Origin: Fomitopsis serialis
Taxonomy: Eukaryota > Basidiomycota > Agaricomycetes > Polyporales > Fomitopsidaceae
Reading direction: 5' to 3'
Length of the DNA: 24,021 nucleotides
Assembly: GCF_022376445.1 (NCBI RefSeq)
Contig: NW_025955499.1
Span: 1 to 24,021 of the forward strand
The notes under the pieces were generated by a model. It saw only the letters and a list, made by a program, of their open reading frames with translations. It searched no databases and was not told the origin of the DNA. The translations under genes were made by a program, and so were the position numbers. Positions 18,438 to 24,021 of this stretch are shown here, piece by piece. Positions within the stretch are counted from its first letter, which is position 1. Each line of letters begins with the position of its first letter.

Positions 18438-20838
18438 ATGTATTCCGACGCCTTGCCTGCCTCCGGTAGTCGCAACATTGCGGCAAACGCGTTTCGCAGC
18501 GCAGGCATCCTAGACCGAGATGAGCGCATGCGCGATGTCTCAGACAAACCAGGAGGCCGCAAAGGGGCTCAGAAGAGCTCACACAAATCACGAACATCTC
18601 ACCGGCCACGCGCGATTGACGCGCTCACTGGCAAGGACCAAGCCGCCACTTCGTCTCGAGCAGCATGGTAAATAAAACGATTGTTTTACACTCATACACC
18701 CCTATGACAGTTAGATCTCGCCACACTCTTGTGACGACGTCTGCTGTGCTCTTTGAATGCATCGCGCTTACTTGTTCATTCTGGTCCACCCTTCGCGTCG
18801 GCCCCTATCCGTGTGCACCAAGCTTGCGTCTCGGCTAGCTGCGGGCGATCTTTGGCAATACGCGGTGCGGCGAAGGGACCACTGGGCCGGGTTCGCAGGA
18901 ATGCAGTTTCAACGGGCGCCACCGCCGAAAGCTCGGGCATCGTGGAGAAGTGGAAGGAGTTCGTGAAGAGAAGATGGAATGCGGAGGCGAAGTTTCTTAA
19001 CCTGGAGGTGCGTTTTACCCTCCCAGCGTTCTGCGACAGTTGATCCAATATGGCGTCAGCGCGTGGCGGAGGATGTGTACGTTCAGCGGAATCGCATGTG
19101 GGTGCACGGGAGCGCAGAGAAAGAGTTGTCCGTTGTGTTCAAATTGGCATCTGTTCTCTTCCCTGAGGTTTGTTACATCCAATCCGTGCTCTCACTGGGC
19201 CGACTGACCCAACTTAGGTGCAAACCATCTCGTTGGCATACAACAATCTCGTGAGCGGCAAAGTGCTCATGCGCCTGCCGCATTATCTGCCAAACTTGGT
19301 CAACCTCTCATTGCAAGGCAACAAGCTAGGAGTATGGAAGGACTTGGACTACATTTCCTCGAGGAAGGCCCGACTACCACAACTGCGGGGCTGATCCTCT
19401 TGGACAATCCGCTTCGCAATGCGCAGTACGAGAAGGACAACGGGGAACGGTACAAGAGGTCAGTTACTGTCTCCAACAAACGATGCAATCCCTCACGTCC
19501 TTTACAGCGAGGTCGCGCGTCGTCTCCCTTCGCTCGAATGCTGGACATGGAACCTATCCCAAGATTGCCTTCGATGTACCCCACGCTCCAACATCGCACG
19601 GCGCACCTGCTGGTCCGGCACTACCACCTTCCCCGTCGAAATGGGGACCGTTTATAACTGGGGTGGACGGGGCACTTCTGAGCAGTTTCCTCATGCGGTA
19701 CGCTTCTTGAGATGTGTTGATATTCGCGGCCGCTCTAATACCCTAGCGTCCAGCTTCTTCCCTCTATCGACAACCAGCGTACAGCATTAATGGATGCCTA
19801 CCATCCTAACGCCACATTCTCCTTCTCTGCCAAACAAGCGTCCTGTTCGTGCGCGAATAGAAGGATATCGATACTCGAAAGAGATGCCCAATCAGCGTAA
19901 CAAGAATGGGGGCCATGGGGCATCGGGAAGGCGCATCCCGCAATCTGAATCGGTTGGCAGGAGGGTCGGCGGACAGACTAGTGAAATCGCTGCACGTTGG
20001 AAATGAGGAGATTGTTAAGCCATGGCCCAGCTTCCCACGACGAAGCACGATGTGGCGGGTTCGCCGGAGAAGTTCTGCATCGACGCTTGGCCGGTACAGC
20101 AAGGTGATTCTCCGCAGTTGTTGTGACGAACACGGTCAATTCGAAGAAGGTACATCCTTTCATGTACTTTGGGTCCGTTCTGCCGTTGACGCGTGTCTTT
20201 ATCAGAACCATCTCGCTGTGTCATGTCTTTCGACCGCTCATTCATTTTGGCTCCTGCTCCCGAGGGCTCACGGTATGTGCTAAGATTGGAGATGTACTGT
20301 GTTCGATGCCTGACTCCTATGTAGGGCCAAGCAAAGTGGCTGGGACGTACAAATTCTCTCGGATATGTGGGTAATCCGGCAATATTCAAGTCATGAAGCC
20401 TGGCGGCCGGGACCGATGCGTGTTCAAGCGGGTGATCCCCTACGCCCCGCACCGGCGGGAGCGCCGACGAGCCTGCAATCCCCACCTTCGCTGCAGGAGA
20501 TGCTGGCGACGATGGTGAGTGTTCTAGCTCGGTACGCTAGCCGCCATCCCAATGTGCCGGCTCGGCGACACCAATTCCTCGATTATTTCTTACGTCTTTG
20601 AAACCTGCAGCCGGAACCACAGCGGTCTCTTGTGATGCAAATATGTCAGCGCACGGGGCTCAACTTCGAATATGCTGTGCAGTGCCTCGAGGGAAACGCA
20701 TGGGACGTCGAGCGTGCTGTCGCTAACTTTGAGCAGGTCAAGGTGCGTGATTTTGAGTTCGGTTCGGCGTTCAGATCGATTGATCTTCGTGTCGGTATTT
20801 ACATCATAGGTACACTGTCTCGAGAAGCATTCCTGTAA
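18438..20838 (+). CDS. mex67: mRNA export receptor Mex67/NXF1, many frame breaks
   Basis: Mex67 with Mtr2 carries mRNPs through nuclear pores. Exons: 18438-18667, 18839-19007, 19060-19167, 19218-19458, 19508-19697, 19747-20149, 20206-20272, 20325-20514, 20611-20742 and 20810-20838. Order of domains: N-terminal RNA-binding region ([18 protein letters not shown], then [19 protein letters not shown]), leucine-rich repeats ([52 protein letters not shown]), the NTF2-like Mtr2-binding domain ([36 protein letters not shown]) and a C-terminal UBA-like FG-binding domain ([28 protein letters not shown], then TLSREAFL at the stop). The frame needs one added base in exon 4 (GGGG at 19387), two in exon 5 (near 19545 and 19558), several in exon 6, and one at the last donor. 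The 171-nt intron 18668-18838 is tentative; a T-run slip near 18853 is the alternative. Confidence 0.88.
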
Positions 20839-21576
20839 CTCCTCGCCGAGCCTCGTGTGTACCAACACCGACTCTTCGGACCTATCGCGCCGTCACCGAT
20901 CGTCGTCCGATGCCGACCTGTCTTTCGTCGATCGCTCTCGCCAGTACATGGACTTGTGATCTGGTCATGGGGAATATGTATGGGATGGTCGCGTTTATCG
21001 TATCGCTAGTCTTTCCATCACATCATCACATCAGCCGAATGTATCCTACTGCAGTACATCCTCCTCGTCTCGCCTGCACGATCTCTTTCTAGCGCACAGT
21101 CTCGTTCCCCCCGTCTATATACAGGTGCAATTGGTTTGACTGTTGCAGCATTACAGTGTCACCTCCACCTGGCCGCGATTGCGCTGAGCGCGCTCTATGG
21201 CCTCAGCGTGCGGCTTCTGGTCCTTGAGCTGCCAAACACAGACCGTGAGAGCAAGGACACTGTGGCGTGCCAGTATTGTGCGCCTCTGTGTACTACACCG
21301 ACATCTCAGTCGCTGCGACCATCGCCAGATGCCCTTTGTTAGCTCGCCGTTGCGCATTGCCGTAAACATGCGTACTATCCAACTCGAGTGGGCAGGCTGT
21401 GACAGGATGTTGATGGGATTGATCATCTCGATGCATGTTTCTCGAAGTCAAACTCGCGTAACGCCGCCTCGAGCTGAACCATATCTCCTTCGGAGAGAAA
21501 CAGCCAACGTCGGTTGTACCGTCTGATCATTCAAGTGCTCGTGTGTAGCTATCCGTGGCATGCGCATCCAGGCTTT
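20839..21576. other. Intergenic, MEX67 to ankyrin gene
   Basis: About 740 bp holding the MEX67 3' UTR and the leader and promoter of the ankyrin-repeat gene. A CTATATACAG at about 21114 could be a TATA element or a splice acceptor. No gene was found. Confidence 0.4.
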
Positions 21577-24021
21577 ATGGACGACACGGTCCCGCTCTCG
21601 CTCCGTCTTGTATTTCCGGAAGAGCTCCGATCCCGTCTGGCTCCTGTCTCTCGTGCTAGCTTCCGGGTTGTCTGGTGGTGTGGAGGATGGCGAAGCGGAA
21701 TCCGGTCACAATCCATCTTGTGTCTATGCCGCTGCTTGACGCTGCAGCGCGCCGAGTCGAGGCTGTTAGGACGGCCTTCTGTCCGGCGCGGATGTGAACG
21801 CGTCGGACCCGAAGGATGGACCTCTGTTGCATGCGCAATTGCAGGGAGAAGGTGAGTGCGCGCAGAGCGGTGGTGTTGTCTCAGATTGCTCATAATGTGT
21901 ACTTTGAGCAGTTGGGAACAAATAGATGTCTCGGGCGCGTCGTTCAAGCTAGAGCAGCGCGTCGAGGTACTCCAGATGTTGTTGGACCATGAGGACATCT
22001 CCCTTTTACGCTGAACTCTCCTGTGCGGGGAGTTTCCCCCCTCTGCCTCGCAGCCTGGCTGGACATACCGCAGTTGGTCCAATTACTCTTGGAGGGTAGT
22101 CGTGGCATGATCCCGGTCAACGGCATGGATAACTTCGGGGCTACGCCGCTAATGTGTGAGCACGCGGCCTTCATCTCCGAGTCTATTCCCATTGAGGCAA
22201 CCTCACGTAGATGCTGCGAGGGACCATAGCATTGAGGTGGTCGAGTACCTGGTGAGTACAGCCAATGCGACACATAGGCACGAATGCTGAACGCCGAGGT
22301 ATCGGTTCAGCTTGCCAATGGCGCCAGACCTGATTATCGAGACATCAACCACCGATCCTCCATTCAACATGCTCTGAGACACCCTCATATCCTTTGGTCT
22401 GTGAGCATGCTCTGCGGCGTTATCGAATACAAGAGGACATGGTGCGGTCTTAACTCAGTTCGACGTGATCCTTCCCTAACACTGCTCTTCAGTTCATAAA
22501 CACCAAGCACCTTACAATTCTACCTCCACCATTCATTGACCGCCTCATTTCCACGCCTGTCACGCCCAAGACATTCTGCTTGCCGATACACTCGTTACGA
22601 AATTATGCCCAGCGCACTGAGTTTCTCGTGCAGGCTGTCATCGTTGGGGATGTCGCCCGCCTCCACTCCATGCTATTTTCTCATGCCCAGTGCCTCACCC
22701 TTGGATCTGATCCGACCCTCCCACAGTATTTGGTAAACCTGCCCGACGCAACCGGATGGTGCCCCATCCACTACTGTGTCTCAGTGGAGCATCCGTCAAC
22801 TGAGGTACTAGATATCCTCTATCGCGCTGGCGCAGATGTCAATCTGTACACGACATCTGGACACGAAACCCCTCTGCACTGTCTCGCCTACAAAGCCAAG
22901 CAACCCAAGACGCACGACCATGCAGCGTCTCTGCGTTCGTTCATCCTCCATCTCGTCCGCGATCTTCATGCACCGCTATCGGCCAGGGATCACAACATGG
23001 ACACTTGTCTGCACGTCGCAGCCGAGCACGGGCGAAGTATCGATGTTGTCATGGCGCTACTCGCTGCAGACTCCGCCGGCACGCTTCGCGAGCTACGCAA
23101 TTCACGAGGGTGCGTTCTTCCAGATCGTGTGCACGATGCGTGGGGCTAACGGGAGTCTGAGTTAGACTAACAGCGCTCGATGTAGCCAAGCCCGATATGC
23201 GCGTTGCCTTCGGAGTTGACGACGAGAACGCCCGGCCAGTCTCGTCCGCATCTATGCGTACCCTGAGGCCATCCACGTCGGAGTCGGTGAAGTCGATGCC
23301 TCCATTGACGATTCGAAAGACGGACTCGACGTTCCGTCACGATGTCCCGCTCCCGGCCAACGTACCATTGCCGGAGGCAGACTGGGTCACGCTGTCTCAT
23401 ACTGTCCTCGACTGTCTGCAGTCAGTGTCAACAGGCACGTCTAACGCGAATGACCTCGACATCACCGCGCGCCGGAATGCTGCAGGAGATCACGGTCATG
23501 CGCGAACACACTCCTCGGCTCGCTCCGTATCCGTGTTCGAGAGACCATCGAGGAGCTTCATGATGCTCGCCGGGGCTTCCAACAAGCCTATGCGTTGTAC
23601 GGAGACGTCCGGAAGGCGTCCGCGGCTCGTAGGCGACACTGATCAGATTCCGAGACCCAGTCAGGACTCGGACCATGTCAGGAGGCGGACGACAGACTCC
23701 GGCGACTCCGAGCTCACCGCTGTCCGAAGCAAGTTACATCCTTGTCAACAGGAAAGCGCGATCGATGTCGGATCTTAGAGCGTCGCAGGAGGCGCATATA
23801 CACAAGATACCCGTTCCTACGATACCCCGACTACCCCCCACCACTCCTAGACGCAGTACTACTGTGAAATACCACACCGATACACCATCTCGCACCGGCA
23901 CCCCCAGCACCTCGGGACGCAACGGACGCAGCGGATCGTGCACTATACCGAAGGGCACGCCGAGAGTACCTACGCGCAAGCGAAGTACTACAATCGGAGA
24001 GCCCAACCTCGCGCGGTTACC
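21577..24021 (+). CDS. Ankyrin-repeat protein, 3' end outside window, frames broken
   Basis: Likely exons: 21577-21851, 21912-22155, 22211-22251, 22311-22441, 22493-23109 and 23166 to the edge. Start MDDTVPLSLRLVFPEELR. At least seven ankyrin-type repeats follow: DAAARRVEAVRT with LSGADVNASDPKDGPLLHA; FKLEQRVEVLQMLLDH; PLCLAAWLDIPQLVQLLLE; NFGATPLMYAARDHSIEVV; LLANGARPDYRDINHRSS; a linker with PKTFCLPIHSLRNYAQ; then ATGWCPIHYCVSVEHPS, YRAGADVNLYTTSGHETPL and DTCLHVAAEHGRSIDVV. After the repeats come a Ser/Thr-rich stretch, a helical block (RVRETIEELHDARRGFQQAY) and a basic Pro/Thr-rich tail (KIPVPTIPRLPPTTPRR) that runs off the edge. Exons 22211, 22493 and 23166 join in phase. Added bases are needed in 21577-21851 (several), near 22009, near 22400, and after 23470. 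Scaffold role by analogy; function unknown. Confidence 0.7.

Noticed and set aside
19008..19026. 19-nt intron in MEX67 ending CCCAG
   Set aside because: Far too short; the CAG at 19057-19059 gives a 52-nt intron and a better family match.
1..24021. Transposon, retroelement or integrated virus
   Set aside because: No reverse transcriptase, integrase, transposase or capsid-like motif and no long terminal repeats were found; the only inverted repeat is the tRNA pair.

Overview
This is nuclear DNA from a filamentous fungus, almost certainly a basidiomycete of the Agaricomycetes. Protein genes are split by many short GT-AG introns, mostly 47-65 nt with AG ends and purine-rich branch sites. Coding DNA is GC-rich, both strands are used evenly, there are no operons, and two tRNA genes carry introns after base 37. 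Most of the genes are conserved housekeeping genes. All exon maps were spliced by hand from reading frame, splice signals and protein-family conservation.

Layout, left to right. 6-1293 (+) is the 3' part of the SelO/FMP40 protein adenylyltransferase gene. 1444-3121 (-) is a complete ARP3 gene with 8 exons. 3285-5747 is a cassette in which two convergent tRNA-Val(AAC) genes flank a 9-exon ATG17-like autophagy scaffold gene. 5913-6438 (+) encodes a small protein with a mitochondrial presequence. 6634-9075 (-) encodes a secreted endonuclease/exonuclease/phosphatase-fold nuclease. 9883-11106 (+) is an intronless gene for an intracellular protein with a Cys-rich finger and a LysM domain. 11353-12226 (-) is a five-exon gene of unknown function. 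13143-14973 (-) and 15584-17855 (-) are two successive genes for SANT/Myb-like DNA-binding proteins; the second also has an AT-hook, an acidic tract and a 15-bp coding minisatellite. 18438-20838 (+) is the mRNA export receptor MEX67 (LRR, NTF2-like and UBA domains). 21577 to the right edge (+) is an ankyrin-repeat protein that runs out of the window.

No dedicated pathway or gene cluster links these genes: actin nucleation, autophagy, mRNA export, redox/AMPylation and transcription simply sit side by side. I found no transposon, CRISPR array, virus-like gene, toxin system or biosynthetic cluster, and no clear new multi-gene system.

The most striking feature is the quality of the reading frames. 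ARP3, ATG17, the mitochondrial gene, the nuclease and the LysM gene splice perfectly. From about 17.3 kb to the right edge, almost every conserved exon needs one or more single-base insertions to stay in frame, usually in a short homopolymer run. The same is seen at 157-240 in SelO and at 12091. This means either uncorrected -1 indels in the assembly or a decaying haplotype, and it governs how the right third should be read.
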